From Mycobacterium sp. DL (lineage in GTDB: Bacteria; Actinomycetota; Actinomycetes; Mycobacteriales; Mycobacteriaceae): DNA of 64,000 bases. The DNA lies in the NCBI RefSeq assembly GCF_039729195.1, contig NZ_CP155796.1, positions 2,418,001 through 2,482,000 on the forward strand, in the 5' to 3' direction. Of the stretch, positions 55,398 through 64,000 are shown one piece after another. The notes beneath the pieces were generated by a model. That model worked only from the letters and a program-made list of their open reading frames with translations. It did no database searches and was not told the DNA's origin. Every line of letters starts with the position of its first letter. Positions within the stretch are counted from its first letter, which is position 1. The position numbers and the translations under genes were made by a program.

Positions 55398-56227
55398 TGA
55401 CGGCGCCCCCGGTTCCGGGCGTCGGACTCAATACACTCTGCTGCGTGGGGATACTGCTGGGGTTCGCGCCGTGGATCATCTACTGGGTTCTGGTGGGCAA
55501 CGTGCCGTTCGTCGCGGCGGTGCTTGTGGCGTTTGCGGTTGCGATCGCCGCGTTCGTCATCGCCCGTGCGAGTGGATCCCCCGGACGGACGCTCGAGATC
55601 GGCGCCGTCGCGACGTTCCTGCTTCTGACCGTGCTGACCTTCTCGGTGAGCCAGGGGTTCATGGAGCGGTGGATCCAGCCGCTCAGCACGGCGGGGATCT
55701 TCCTGGTGGCGTTGGTCAGCGCGCTGATCGGGAAACCGTTCGTGCGGGAGTTCGCCGTCGTCGGTCAGCCCAAGGAAGTCGTCGAGAGCGAGGCGTTCGC
55801 GCGCATCACCTTGTTGCTGACCTGGATCTGGATCGCTGCGTTCGGCGGAATGACGGTGTCGTCGGCCATTCCGCCGATCGTGCAGGGCGACGCGACGATT
55901 CTGGACACACGCACGCCGCTGTCCTTCATCTGCTATTGGGTGGTGCCGTTCGCACTGCTCGGTATCGCCGCGCTGTTGACCCGGGTCCTACCCGAACGGA
56001 TGACGCCGCCGGCCGAGGAACTCGTCCGTAAGACGACCTTCGTCACGTTCGCCGAAGCGGAGATCGACCAGCTGATCTATCTGGCCACCGAACACGCCAA
56101 CCGCGAGGTCGGACCCGGCAAGGAAGCTTTCGACATCAGAATCGGCAGCAAAGGTGTTCCGCTCGTCGGGGACGAGACCCGTGAATCGTGGCCCTCGACG
56201 TACAAGGTGCGCGAGCGCAAGCGCTGA
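55397..56227 (+). CDS. Conserved membrane protein of unknown function
   Basis: A 276-aa protein with about six to seven transmembrane helices in residues 10-200 (starting LCCVGILLGFAPWIIYWVLV) and a hydrophilic C-terminal part of about 70 residues (KTTFVTFAEAEIDQLIYLAT). I recognise no family and recall no gene of this kind at this place in M. tuberculosis. The ATG overlaps the DUF952 stop; a GTG at 55394 is also in frame. The following 279 bases up to the PGRS-like gene show no clear gene. Confidence 0.7.
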   Translation: MTAPPVPGVGLNTLCCVGILLGFAPWIIYWVLVGNVPFVAAVLVAFAVAIAAFVIARASGSPGRTLEIGAVATFLLLTVLTFSVSQGFMERWIQPLSTAGIFLVALVSALIGKPFVREFAVVGQPKEVVESEAFARITLLLTWIWIAAFGGMTVSSAIPPIVQGDATILDTRTPLSFICYWVVPFALLGIAALLTRVLPERMTPPAEELVRKTTFVTFAEAEIDQLIYLATEHANREVGPGKEAFDIRIGSKGVPLVGDETRESWPSTYKVRERKR

Positions 56228-56506
56228 CCAACCGCGCGCGGTACCTTCCGCCGCGCGTTCCTGTTGGTTTGCGGCTTCTGCACCGTCGGTGCCGTCGGCG
56301 TCGTTGTACGCCTCGTTGCGGGGAACTTGCGAAGACGGGCTTTTGCCTTCCATGCCCTGACGCTCGCCTTTGCGAGCCGGATCATGGTGTCGGCTAACTT
56401 CTTGTCGACACGACCGACCATGGGGCGCGGGGGAATTGACTGCGACGGCGATTTGCCATGTTAGATTCCGGCGATTCCATGAAGCGAGCAGATCGGGGGA
56501 CTGCGC

Positions 56507-58168
56507 ATGGCCAGACGCCGTCGCAACGGACGTGACATGACCGACCGGACGCCTATGGTGGGCCGCGCCGGCATGACGAACCGCTGGTTGACCGCCGGCG
56601 CGGGAGGTGCGGCAGCGGTCGGCATCGGGGTGCTCCTGACCACGCAGTCGGCGACAACCGTTCGCCCCGTCGAACTGGCCTCGTTCGACTCGCTTCTCGC
56701 TCCGGCAGGTCCGCGTTTCTCCGATGAGCCGTGGTGGGTCTTGCCGACGGGCAATCGTGCCGGCAACCCGGAAGTCGCTCCGACGTCCGCGATTCCGATG
56801 ATCGGTCCCGGTGGCTGGCTGATCGGAGACGGCGCCGACGCCGCCGCGGATTGTCTGGCTGCGGCGTGCAACGGCGGCAGCGGCGGACTGTTGTTCGGCA
56901 ACGGCGGTGCCGGTGCCAACGGTGGCAAGGGCGGCAACGGCGGCCTGCTCGGTGGCAATGGCGGCCGCGGCGGTGACGGCGCCGAACCGGGTCAGGCCGG
57001 CGGTGACGGAGGCAGCGCCGGACTGCTGGCCCTCGCCGGTAACGGCGGCGACGGAGGTCGCGGGGCTGATGGCGCCGTCGGTGTCGGGGGAGGTCGCGGT
57101 GGTGCCGGCGGCAACGGCGGACTGTTGTTCGGCAACGGCGGTTCCGGCGGTGACGGCGGTGCCGGCGGAACGGGCATCGCCGGGAGCAACCCCGCCGCCC
57201 GAGGCAACGCCGCGACGGGAAACCCGAACTACCTGGGATCGACCGGCCTGCCCTATTCGAACAACGTCGTGGACGGCATGTTGGTCGGCGGCATGGGTGG
57301 CCGCGGAGCCGACGGCGCCACCGGGAGCAATCAGTCCGGCGGCAGGGGCGGTCAGGGGCAGGGCGTCACACCGTGGTTCGCCCCGCAGCACAACTTCGCC
57401 ATCAGCGGAGCAGGCGGCGACGGCGGCGACGGCGCCGGTGGCGGTGTCGGTGGTGACGGCGGCGATGCCGGTCTGGCGCAGGGCTTTTCGCCCAGCGTCG
57501 CGGTCTTCGGATCCCATGGTGGAGTGGGCGGTGACGGTGGTGTCGGCGCACGGGGTGGTGACGGCGGCGACGGCGGTGACGTCAAGGTCGGTCAGACCCT
57601 CGGGTTCGGTGGGCCCGGCGGCTCGGGAGGCAACGGTGGTGCCGGGGCGGCCGGAGCGACCGGCACGAGCGGCGGGGACGGCGGCGCGGGCGGCCGCAGC
57701 GGACGGCTCAGCGGCAGCGGTGGGGCAGGCGGTTCGGGCGGTGCCGGTGGCACCGGCGGGAACGGTGCGACGGGCGGCGACGGTGGTAGCGGCGGCGCGG
57801 GCGGCGTCGACGCGTCCGATCCGGGCAGCGGGCCCGTGACGCCCGGTGCGGGCGGAAGCGGCGGAAGCGGCGGAAGTGGCGGGACGGGTGGCGACGGCGG
57901 TTCAGGCGGTGCCGGGGGCAAGGGTGGGGCCGGAAGCGCCGAAGGCCCGTCGGGGGCGGCCGGTGCGCACGGGTCGACGGGCGATGGCGGCGCAGGCGGG
58001 TCCGGTGGCACGGGCGGCAGTGGCGGAGCAGCAGGCGACGGCGGCCCGGGTGATTCCGGACGTTCGGGTGGCGCCGGCAGTGGTCCGACGGGTAGCAGCG
58101 GCGGTGCCGGTGGCGAGGGTGGCAGCGGCGGTGACGGCGGGCGCGGCTCAGACGACAGCGGCGACTGA
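56507..58168 (+). CDS. PGRS-like glycine-rich protein without a PE domain
   Basis: A 553-aa protein. A basic N-terminus (residues 1-28) leads into one hydrophobic segment (about 26-45, [20 protein letters not shown]), a likely secretion signal or anchor. After a linker, residues about 120-553 are a long array of GGxGG/GGAGG/GDGG units, including [20 protein letters not shown], like the PGRS domain of PE_PGRS proteins. No PE domain is present at the N-terminus. The ATG has GGGGGA 6 bases before. Role unknown; by analogy a surface or secreted protein. Confidence 0.8.
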   Translation: MARRRRNGRDMTDRTPMVGRAGMTNRWLTAGAGGAAAVGIGVLLTTQSATTVRPVELASFDSLLAPAGPRFSDEPWWVLPTGNRAGNPEVAPTSAIPMIGPGGWLIGDGADAAADCLAAACNGGSGGLLFGNGGAGANGGKGGNGGLLGGNGGRGGDGAEPGQAGGDGGSAGLLALAGNGGDGGRGADGAVGVGGGRGGAGGNGGLLFGNGGSGGDGGAGGTGIAGSNPAARGNAATGNPNYLGSTGLPYSNNVVDGMLVGGMGGRGADGATGSNQSGGRGGQGQGVTPWFAPQHNFAISGAGGDGGDGAGGGVGGDGGDAGLAQGFSPSVAVFGSHGGVGGDGGVGARGGDGGDGGDVKVGQTLGFGGPGGSGGNGGAGAAGATGTSGGDGGAGGRSGRLSGSGGAGGSGGAGGTGGNGATGGDGGSGGAGGVDASDPGSGPVTPGAGGSGGSGGSGGTGGDGGSGGAGGKGGAGSAEGPSGAAGAHGSTGDGGAGGSGGTGGSGGAAGDGGPGDSGRSGGAGSGPTGSSGGAGGEGGSGGDGGRGSDDSGD

Positions 58169-58182
58169 ACGACGGGGCGAGC

Positions 58183-59274
58183 TCAGATCGGCGACGCTTC
58201 GATGATGGAGGTCGGCGTTGCGGTCCCGATCACCCGGTCGAGGCGAAACCCCGCTCGTGACAATAGGTTCGCGTATTCGAGCTGAGTGCGTTCCCGTCCA
58301 CCGGAGGTGACCAGCATCTCCAGGTCGAGCATCAGTGCCAGTGACTGGGTCGGTCGTTGCGGCAGCACCATCTCGAAGAGCAGCAGCGTGCCGCCGGAGG
58401 AGATGGCGGTCCGGATGTTCCGCAGGATCGTCAGGGACGTCTCGTCGTCCCAGTCGTGGATGATGTTCTTGAGCACGTAGGCATCGCCGCCGTCGGGAAC
58501 GGCCGACATGAAGGAGCCACCTGAGGTCGACACGCGGTGGGCGACTCCTGAGGCATGCAGCGTCGACTCGGCGCCGCTGACGACCGAGGGCAGGTCGTAG
58601 AGGATGCCTCGGGCTTCGGGGGCACTGCGCAGGATCGTCGCGAGCAGCGCACCGTGACCGCCCCCGATATCAACGACCAGCGAGAAACGCGTGAAGTCGT
58701 ACTGGCTGAGCGTGACGTCGTCGGTCAGGCCGCTGACTGCGGTCATCGCGTTGTTGAACACCTGCGCGAGTTCGGGGTCGGTGCCCAGCAGGTCGAAGAA
58801 CGACATGCCGTGCACTTTGTGTACCGCCGCCTCTCCGCTGTGCACCGAGTGCAGCAGGTTGCCCCAGTCGGCCCAGCGCGCCGGATGCCCGATGAACAGC
58901 ACCATGTCGCGCAGCGAGCCCTCGGAGTCGGAACGCAGCGCATCGCCGATGCCGGTGTTGGCGAACCTGCCGTCGCGGCGCTGTTTGAGCACACCCTTGC
59001 CGGCCAGAGCCCGCATCAGGCGGTACACCGCGTCCGGATCGGCGCCCACCTCGGCCGCGACATCGGTCGCCCGGGCCGGGCCGGGCGCCAGTACGTCCGG
59101 GATGCCGAGCTTGGCGGCGGTGTACAGCGCAGCCGTCGTCCACGAACCGGTGGCCATCTCGAGAAGCGCGATGTTGCCGGGCACCGAGGACCGGTGCAGT
59201 CTGGTCAGGCCGGAGCGGACCCGGTCGATCGCCCGGACCAGCCGAAGCGGCGGACCCTTGGGTGTTCCCGGCAC
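58183..59274 (-). CDS. O-methyltransferase (COMT/hydroxyneurosporene type)
   Basis: A 363-aa enzyme. An N-terminal helical dimerisation domain (WTTAALYTAAKLGIPDVLAPG, VYRLMRALAGKGVLKQR) precedes the SAM domain with motif I VVDIGGGHGALLATIL. The catalytic His is expected in LKNIIHDWDDETSLTILR. Family members methylate small hydroxylated molecules. The stop lies 14 bases from the convergent PGRS-like gene; sigA ends 3 bases upstream of its ATG, so they may share transcription. Substrate unknown. Confidence 0.88.
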   Translation of the reverse strand: MPGTPKGPPLRLVRAIDRVRSGLTRLHRSSVPGNIALLEMATGSWTTAALYTAAKLGIPDVLAPGPARATDVAAEVGADPDAVYRLMRALAGKGVLKQRRDGRFANTGIGDALRSDSEGSLRDMVLFIGHPARWADWGNLLHSVHSGEAAVHKVHGMSFFDLLGTDPELAQVFNNAMTAVSGLTDDVTLSQYDFTRFSLVVDIGGGHGALLATILRSAPEARGILYDLPSVVSGAESTLHASGVAHRVSTSGGSFMSAVPDGGDAYVLKNIIHDWDDETSLTILRNIRTAISSGGTLLLFEMVLPQRPTQSLALMLDLEMLVTSGGRERTQLEYANLLSRAGFRLDRVIGTATPTSIIEASPI

Positions 59275-59277
59275 CTG

Positions 59278-60732
59278 TCAGTCCAGGTAGTCCCGCAGAA
59301 CCTGAGAACGGCTGGGGTGGCGCAACTTCGACATGGTCTTCGACTCGATTTGCCGGATGCGCTCCCGCGTCACGCCGTAGACCTGGCCGATCTCGTCGAG
59401 GGTGCGCGGCTGCCCGTCGGTGAGCCCGAACCGCAGCCGCACGACGCCGGCCTCGCGCTCGGACAGCGTCTCCAGCACGGACTGCAGCTGATCCTGCAGA
59501 AGGGTGAACGACACCGCGTCGACGGCCACGACCGCCTCGCTGTCCTCGATGAAGTCGCCGAGCTGAGAATCGCCCTCGTCACCGATGGTCTGGTCCAGGG
59601 AGATGGGCTCACGCGCATACTGCTGGATCTCCAGCACCTTCTCGGGCGTGATGTCCATTTCCTTGGCGAGTTCCTCGGGAGTGGGCTCGCGGCCCAGATC
59701 CTGAAGCAGTTCGCGCTGGATCCGGCCCAGCTTGTTGATCACCTCGACCATGTGGACAGGGATACGGATCGTGCGGGCCTGATCGGCCATCGCGCGGGTG
59801 ATCGCCTGGCGGATCCACCATGTCGCGTACGTCGAGAACTTGTAACCCTTGGTGTAGTCGAACTTCTCCACCGCGCGGATGAGACCCAGGTTGCCCTCCT
59901 GGATCAGATCCAGGAATGCCATTCCGCGTCCGGTGTAGCGCTTGGCCAGCGACACCACCAGGCGCAGGTTCGCCTCCAGCAGATGATTCTTCGCGCGGTC
60001 GCCGTCCCGGCAGATCCACTGGTAATCACGGCGCTGCGCCGTCGTCAGCTTCTCGCCCCGCTCGGCGAACTCCGTCATCAGCTGGGTGCAGTACAGACCC
60101 GCCTCGATGCGCTTGGCGAGCTCGACCTCTTCCTCGGCGTTGAGCAGCGCGACCTTGCCGATCTGCTTGAGGTACGCGCGAACCGAGTCCGCCGAGGCCG
60201 TCAGCTCGGCGTCTTTGCGGGCCTGCCGCAGTGCCTCGGATTCTTCCTCGTCCCAGACGAAATCGCCGGATGCCTTGTCCTTCTCGGACGGTTCGGCGAT
60301 CCCGTCGTCGTCGGCGTCGGCCTTGGCGGCCTTGCCGGCGGCCTTGGGTGCGGTCTTGGTTGCACCGTCGGCGTCGTCGGATGCTTCGTCGTCGGTGTCG
60401 GCTTCGTCCTCGACGACGATGTCCTCGAGGTCGATCTCGGTGTCGTCGACTTCGAGATCCTCGCCCGGTTCGACGATGTCCTCGGCGCTGTCGGAGTCGG
60501 CGAGATCGTCGTCGGCTGCGCCGGTGGCGGGGGCGGTGGCCTTCTTCGCTCTGCCCCGGGTGGCCGGCGCGTCAGCGGTCTTGGCGGCGCGCGGCTTGGC
60601 GGGCTTCGCCGCCTTCTTGGCGGGCGCGGTACCGTTCGCCGATTTTGCCGGCGCGGCTTTCTTGGCGGGGGCCTTCGTGGCGGTGCGCTTCACCGGCTCG
60701 TCGGTTGCCGGGCTTGCCTTCGTCGCTGCCAC
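59278..60732 (-). CDS. sigA: Primary sigma factor SigA
   Basis: A 484-aa primary sigma factor. A long Lys/Ala-rich then acidic N-terminal extension (1-160) is followed by region 1.2 ([20 protein letters not shown]), region 2 ([37 protein letters not shown]), region 3 and region 4 ([39 protein letters not shown]). The GTG at 60732 starts the protein as in M. tuberculosis ([15 protein letters not shown]). The longer frame above it lacks homology. Confidence 0.97.
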   Translation of the reverse strand: MAATKASPATDEPVKRTATKAPAKKAAPAKSANGTAPAKKAAKPAKPRAAKTADAPATRGRAKKATAPATGAADDDLADSDSAEDIVEPGEDLEVDDTEIDLEDIVVEDEADTDDEASDDADGATKTAPKAAGKAAKADADDDGIAEPSEKDKASGDFVWDEEESEALRQARKDAELTASADSVRAYLKQIGKVALLNAEEEVELAKRIEAGLYCTQLMTEFAERGEKLTTAQRRDYQWICRDGDRAKNHLLEANLRLVVSLAKRYTGRGMAFLDLIQEGNLGLIRAVEKFDYTKGYKFSTYATWWIRQAITRAMADQARTIRIPVHMVEVINKLGRIQRELLQDLGREPTPEELAKEMDITPEKVLEIQQYAREPISLDQTIGDEGDSQLGDFIEDSEAVVAVDAVSFTLLQDQLQSVLETLSEREAGVVRLRFGLTDGQPRTLDEIGQVYGVTRERIRQIESKTMSKLRHPSRSQVLRDYLD

Positions 60733-60863
60733 GTACACCCTTTCGGTCGTGCGGTTTTCGGCGCGCACGGGTGCGCCGCCGAAATGGTCGGCTATGTCGA
60801 ATGTCGGCGTCGATCTCAACTCGGGATGCTTCACCGCTATTCGGTAGGCGGCCGCCGTCGACC

Positions 60864-60869
60864 ATTGTA
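60864..60869 (-). promoter_or_regulatory. Candidate -10 element of the sigA promoter
   Basis: TACAAT on the minus strand lies 131 bases upstream of the sigA GTG in the gap from ppgK. It resembles the mycobacterial SigA -10. No good -35 hexamer is seen at a 17-base spacing, so this is a weak call. Confidence 0.35.
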
Positions 60870-60936
60870 ACGACAGTGTGGGTGACTGCCGCGCCGAGCG
60901 GCAAATTTGACGCGCCCGCGCGCCCGACTGCGGGGG

Positions 60937-61740
60937 TTACCCGTGAGTAGCAGTGACGTCGGTGTCGACCGCCATCGCGGCGCCGACGATGCCCGCGGTG
61001 TTCTGCAGGGCCGCCGCCACCACCGGTGTGCGGTTCTCGAGCAGTGGAATCCACTTGTGCGCTTTGCGGCTGATGCCGCCGCCGGCGATGAACAAGTCCG
61101 GCCAGATCGCATTCTCGATCGCCACCAGCACCTTCGTCACCTCCTGGGTCCAGCGCTCGTAGCTCCATTCCTTGCGGTCCTTGACCGAGCTCGCCGCTCG
61201 GTGCTCGGCCTCCTTGCCGCCGACCTCGAGGTGCCCGAACTCGGTGTTGGGCAGAAGCACGCCGTTGTGGATCACCGCTGAACCGATGCCGGTGCCGAAG
61301 GTCAGGAGCACGATGACGCCGGTGTTGTCCCTGCCGGCCCCGAATTTCTCCTCGGCGAGTCCGGCGGCGTCAGCGTCGTTGAGCACGGTCACCCGCCGCC
61401 CGCCCAGCGCTCCGCCGATGACCTCCTGGACGTTCGCGCCGATCCAGCCCTTGTCGACGTTGGCGGCCGTCCGCACGATGCCATCGGTCACCACCCCCGG
61501 GTAGGTCACTCCCAGCGGACCCTCCCACTCGAAGTGCGCCACCACATCGGCGATGGTCTTGGCGACCGCTTCGGGTGTGGCCGGCTGAGGGGTGAGCAGC
61601 TTGAAGCGCTCGCCGATCAACTGCCCGGTGTCGAGGTCGACGATCCCGCCCTTGACGCCACTACCGCCGACATCGATACCGAACCCGCGATGGTCCCCGG
61701 CGGCACCGGACTCGGGGGCAGTTGAATCGGCGGCGGTCAT
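60937..61740 (-). CDS. ppgK: Polyphosphate glucokinase
   Basis: A 267-aa ROK-type kinase. The phosphate loop is GFGIDVGGSGVKGGIVDLDT, followed by VLLTFGTGIGSAVIHNG and GHLEVGGKEAEHR. The family phosphorylates glucose with polyphosphate or ATP. The ATG at 61740 is the normal start; the longer frame to 61896 would overlap the divergent suhB region. Placed between sigA and suhB, as in M. tuberculosis. Confidence 0.95.
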   Translation of the reverse strand: MTAADSTAPESGAAGDHRGFGIDVGGSGVKGGIVDLDTGQLIGERFKLLTPQPATPEAVAKTIADVVAHFEWEGPLGVTYPGVVTDGIVRTAANVDKGWIGANVQEVIGGALGGRRVTVLNDADAAGLAEEKFGAGRDNTGVIVLLTFGTGIGSAVIHNGVLLPNTEFGHLEVGGKEAEHRAASSVKDRKEWSYERWTQEVTKVLVAIENAIWPDLFIAGGGISRKAHKWIPLLENRTPVVAAALQNTAGIVGAAMAVDTDVTATHG

Positions 61741-61896
61741 GGAAGCTCCTCTGCGCAGGTCGGGCGGCCATTGACGGCTTCGGCGCGGCTCGGCCGTTCG
61801 GCAGCCGACGCGCGTTCCACACACTATCGGCTGGTCAATCCCGATGTGTGCCAGTCCTGCATCCCATTCGGTCGCAGGATGTGCTGCGATGGGCAC

Positions 61897-62754
61897 GTGA
61901 CTGAGATCGACACGGACCCGACGCTGCTTCGTTCGGTGGCCGAGACGCTGGCCAAGGAGGCGGCGGCGTACGTCAGGGCACGTCGCTCCGAGGTCTTCGG
62001 CGCGGGTGCCGCGGCCGGCTCCGGTCGTGGTGTCGACGGGTCGTCGGTACGTGCCAAGAGCACCGCGACCGACCCCGTGACGGTCGTCGACACCGAGACC
62101 GAGCGGCTGTTACGGGACCGACTGGCTGAACTGCGCCCCGGCGAGCAGGTCCTCGGCGAAGAGGAGGGCGGACCGAGCGGCGCGGCGGACGGGCGACTCA
62201 CCTGGGTGCTCGACCCCATCGACGGCACGGTCAACTTCCTCTACGGGATCGAGGCCTACGCGGTGTCGGTCGGCGTGCAGCAGAACGGCGTCTCGGTGGC
62301 CGGCGCGGTCGCCGACGTCGCCGCCGGTGCCATCTTCTCCGCGGCGCTCGGGCACGGTGCGCGGCTGGAGCGCGACGGTGTTGTCAGTGAGCTCAGGGCC
62401 AACACCATCACCGAACTGCCGATGGCCCTGGTGGGTACGGGGTTCGCCTACCAGCCCGATCGCCGAAGACGCCAGGGCGAGATCGTGGCCAGGCTGCTGC
62501 CGGACGTGCGTGACCTGCGCCGGATCGGTTCCTGCGCCCTGGACCTGTGCATGGTGGCCGCCGGCAGGCTCGACGCCTACTACGAGGACGGCGTGCACGT
62601 GTGGGACTGGGCGGCGGGTGCACTCATCGCCACCGAGGCCGGCGCGCACGTCCGGCTGCCGGAGTCGGTAGACGGCGCCGGGTTGGTGGTGGTCTCCGCG
62701 CCGGGCATCAGCGCGGCGCTCGACGAGGCGCTGGTCCGCTGCGGCGCGATGTGA
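61897..62754 (+). CDS. suhB: Inositol monophosphatase SuhB
   Basis: A 285-aa Mg2+-dependent phosphatase. Metal-binding motifs are GEEEGG, WVLDPIDGTVNFLYG (Asp residues) and YYEDGVHVWDWAAGALIATE. It hydrolyses inositol phosphate for phosphatidylinositol and mycothiol synthesis. The GTG at 61897 gives the family start TEIDTDPTLLRSVAETLA; the frame from 61771 would overlap the non-coding region and lack homology. Divergent from ppgK. Confidence 0.94.
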   Translation: MTEIDTDPTLLRSVAETLAKEAAAYVRARRSEVFGAGAAAGSGRGVDGSSVRAKSTATDPVTVVDTETERLLRDRLAELRPGEQVLGEEEGGPSGAADGRLTWVLDPIDGTVNFLYGIEAYAVSVGVQQNGVSVAGAVADVAAGAIFSAALGHGARLERDGVVSELRANTITELPMALVGTGFAYQPDRRRRQGEIVARLLPDVRDLRRIGSCALDLCMVAAGRLDAYYEDGVHVWDWAAGALIATEAGAHVRLPESVDGAGLVVVSAPGISAALDEALVRCGAM

Positions 62755-62775
62755 CGCGGCCCGCGGACGGCGCGC

Positions 62776-63432
62776 CTAACAGACGCCGCTGTGGATCCTG
62801 GACAGCAGTTCCGGGTCGGCCGGCTGCGTCGCGTCGGGCAGCAGGCTCGCCAGAGCGGCATCGATGTCGTCGCCGCCGCTCAGTTCGGTGAATTCGGTGC
62901 CCAGCGCGAGGTCCACGGTGTCGTCGTTGCGTTGGTCCTGGAAGAGCTCGGTGCACGGCGCCACCAACCAGACCGCTGCGGCCGCGGCTCGCCCGGACGG
63001 TCCGAAGCGGATCTGGCCCTGGCATTCCAGCCGCACCGTCTCGTAGATGGGGTCGTTGGCGGCTTCGGGATCGGCGAAGCCCAGATCGCGCAGTGCGCCC
63101 GCGACTTCGCCGGCCTGTCCGCCCTGCCCGCTGGCGTTGAGCACGCGGATTCTGGCGTCGGCGAGCTCGGCGGGGGTGACATCGGTCATCTCGGCGCGGG
63201 ACACCTGCTCGCCGAGTTGGGGCCTGGGCGCGTTCGGATCCTCGGGCACCGGGGGCGGGTTGCAGACCGCGGCTTCGCGGATGTCCGGCGGGCGCGACAG
63301 GGCGATCACCCAGACCAGCAGGGTCACCGCCGCCAGTGCGATGAACAAGACGATCCCGGGGATGAAGTTGCGACGGCGAAACGGGCGTCCGTGTTTGTCG
63401 AACGCCGTGCCGTCTGTGATTTGCGCGACCAC
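62776..63432 (-). CDS. cei: Cell-envelope integrity protein Cei (LytR C-terminal domain)
   Basis: A 218-aa protein. A cytoplasmic N-terminus (KHGRPFRRRNF) is followed by one transmembrane helix (about 25-45, IPGIVLFIALAAVTLLVWVIAL) and a LytR C-terminal-type extracellular domain (ADARIRVLNASGQGGQAGEV). Homologue of Rv2700, important for envelope integrity. The GTG at 63432 is the preferred start; a GTG 9 bases further upstream is also in frame. The upstream frame to 63702 is antisense to the DUF4193 gene. Confidence 0.88.
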   Translation of the reverse strand: MVAQITDGTAFDKHGRPFRRRNFIPGIVLFIALAAVTLLVWVIALSRPPDIREAAVCNPPPVPEDPNAPRPQLGEQVSRAEMTDVTPAELADARIRVLNASGQGGQAGEVAGALRDLGFADPEAANDPIYETVRLECQGQIRFGPSGRAAAAAVWLVAPCTELFQDQRNDDTVDLALGTEFTELSGGDDIDAALASLLPDATQPADPELLSRIHSGVC

Positions 63433-63608
63433 GGTGTGCACTCTAAGGCCACTGTGCGCAGGGGCTCCGACCGGCGCGAACGCTGATGTGACGCAAATCA
63501 CAATAGAACCGGTGTCAATACGGGCACGAATCATTTGGCGGACGCGTTCGACGCTGGTACAAAGCACTGCTGCACAAAGCTTCACTGAGCTTTTTTGAGG
63601 GGACGAAG

Positions 63609-63911
63609 ATGGCCACTGACTACGACGCCCCACGGCGCACCGAGACCGACGATGTCTCCGAGGATTCGCTCGAGGAACTGAAGGCACGGCGTAATGAAGC
63701 ACAGTCGGCCGTCGTCGACGTCGACGAAACCGAGACTGCGGAATCTTTCGAGCTACCCGGTGCCGACCTGTCCGGGGAGGAACTGTCCGTCCGGGTGATC
63801 CCCAAGCAGGCAGACGAATTCACCTGCTCGAGTTGCTTCCTGGTCCATCACCGCAGCCGTCTCGCCAGCGAGAAGAACGGCATGATGATCTGCACCGACT
63901 GCGCCGCCTGA
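63609..63911 (+). CDS. DUF4193 protein
   Basis: A 100-aa protein. The N-terminus is acidic (TDDVSEDSLEELKARRNEAQ). The conserved C-terminal half has FTCSSCFLVHHRSRL and MMICTDCAA, a C-x2-C ... C-x2-C zinc ribbon. The ribosome site is GAGGGGACGA. Homologue of Rv2699c. Function unknown. Divergent from cei. Confidence 0.92.
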   Translation: MATDYDAPRRTETDDVSEDSLEELKARRNEAQSAVVDVDETETAESFELPGADLSGEELSVRVIPKQADEFTCSSCFLVHHRSRLASEKNGMMICTDCAA

Positions 63912-63917
63912 CCCCAC

Positions 63918-64000
63918 TCAAGCGTTCAAAGCGGCGAGCAACTTCGCCGGATCCTTTGCGCTGACCAGCCAGTACGGGGTCGGATCGTCGGGATCGTCGA
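63918..64000 (-). CDS. 3' end of a DUF3093-like gene
   Basis: On the minus strand an open frame enters at the window edge and ends at a TGA at 63918-63920. The last residues are DDPTPYWLVSAKDPAKLLAA then LNA. This end is typical of the DUF3093 membrane family (Rv2698 in M. tuberculosis), which follows the DUF4193 gene. Only 26 residues are seen. Confidence 0.65.
   Translation of the reverse strand, partial: DDPDDPTPYWLVSAKDPAKLLAALNA

Noticed and set aside
56228..56506. Possible small basic minus-strand protein (frame from 56421, MVGRVDKKLADTMIRLAKAS) and a plus-strand Cys-containing frame in the gap before the PGRS-like gene.
   Set aside because: The minus frame continues antisense into the membrane-protein gene, has no ribosome site and low-quality composition after about 35 residues. 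Not supported enough to annotate.
57592..58011. Proline-rich minus-strand frames opposite the PGRS-like gene.
   Set aside because: Repeats of GGC/GGT read backwards give PP-rich frames; no start signals or homology.

Overview
The window is a high-GC mycobacterial chromosome segment. Codon use, an intein-free recA-recX pair, LexA, IdeR, SigB, SigA and a gene order that follows the M. tuberculosis Rv2747 to Rv2698 block (recalled from memory) all fit. Two kinds of genes interrupt that order: a large [NiFe]-hydrogenase locus next to recA, and a glycine-rich PGRS-like protein near sigA. Both suggest an environmental, probably rapid-growing Mycolicibacterium-type species. I do not claim a species.

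Layout. Positions 1-6.4 kb hold the 3' end of ftsK, argA, pgsA, a CinA-domain gene, the clgR-pspA-pspM envelope-stress operon with a SigE-type promoter, an epoxide-hydrolase-like gene, a glycosyltransferase and a DUF3046 gene. Positions 6.4-20.6 kb hold a minus-strand block for a group 1h (Hhy-type, high-affinity) [NiFe]-hydrogenase. In order of transcription it reads hypA, hypB, hhyS, hhyL, a NifU/Rieske-like fusion, DUF5947, DUF6084, a 452-aa unknown, a 39-aa membrane peptide, a maturation protease with no canonical start codon, a second hypC, hypF, hypC, hypD, hypE and a DUF6390 gene. An alpha/beta hydrolase lies upstream.

Positions 21.6-37.5 kb hold recA-recX with both a LexA box and a PafBC-type (RecA-NDp) promoter, two DUF1622-type membrane genes, a gluABCD-like amino acid ABC transporter, miaB, a DUF349 protein, a DMT-type membrane protein, miaA-dapF-hflX and an RNA helicase. 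Positions 37.5-49.8 kb hold a molybdopterin oxidoreductase, fadE20, an LGFP-repeat membrane protein, divergent lexA and chiZ sharing several SOS boxes, nrdR, a PhzF-like gene, an alpha/beta hydrolase, a PAC2-family gene and sthA. Positions 50-64 kb hold a DUF4192 gene, ideR, sigB (SigE/SigH-type promoter), small DUF genes, a YihY-type membrane protein, a PGRS-like protein without a PE domain, an O-methyltransferase, sigA, ppgK, suhB, cei, a DUF4193 gene and the 3' end of a DUF3093-like gene.

The hydrogenase locus is the most interesting system. Structural subunits, dedicated Hyp maturation factors and several conserved proteins of unknown function form an almost unbroken, overlapping gene train. 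The family oxidises trace H2 to feed the respiratory chain during starvation. The roles of the NifU/Rieske-like fusion, the DUF5947/DUF6084/452-aa trio and the 39-aa peptide are open questions. No tRNA, rRNA, CRISPR array, IS element or prophage was seen.
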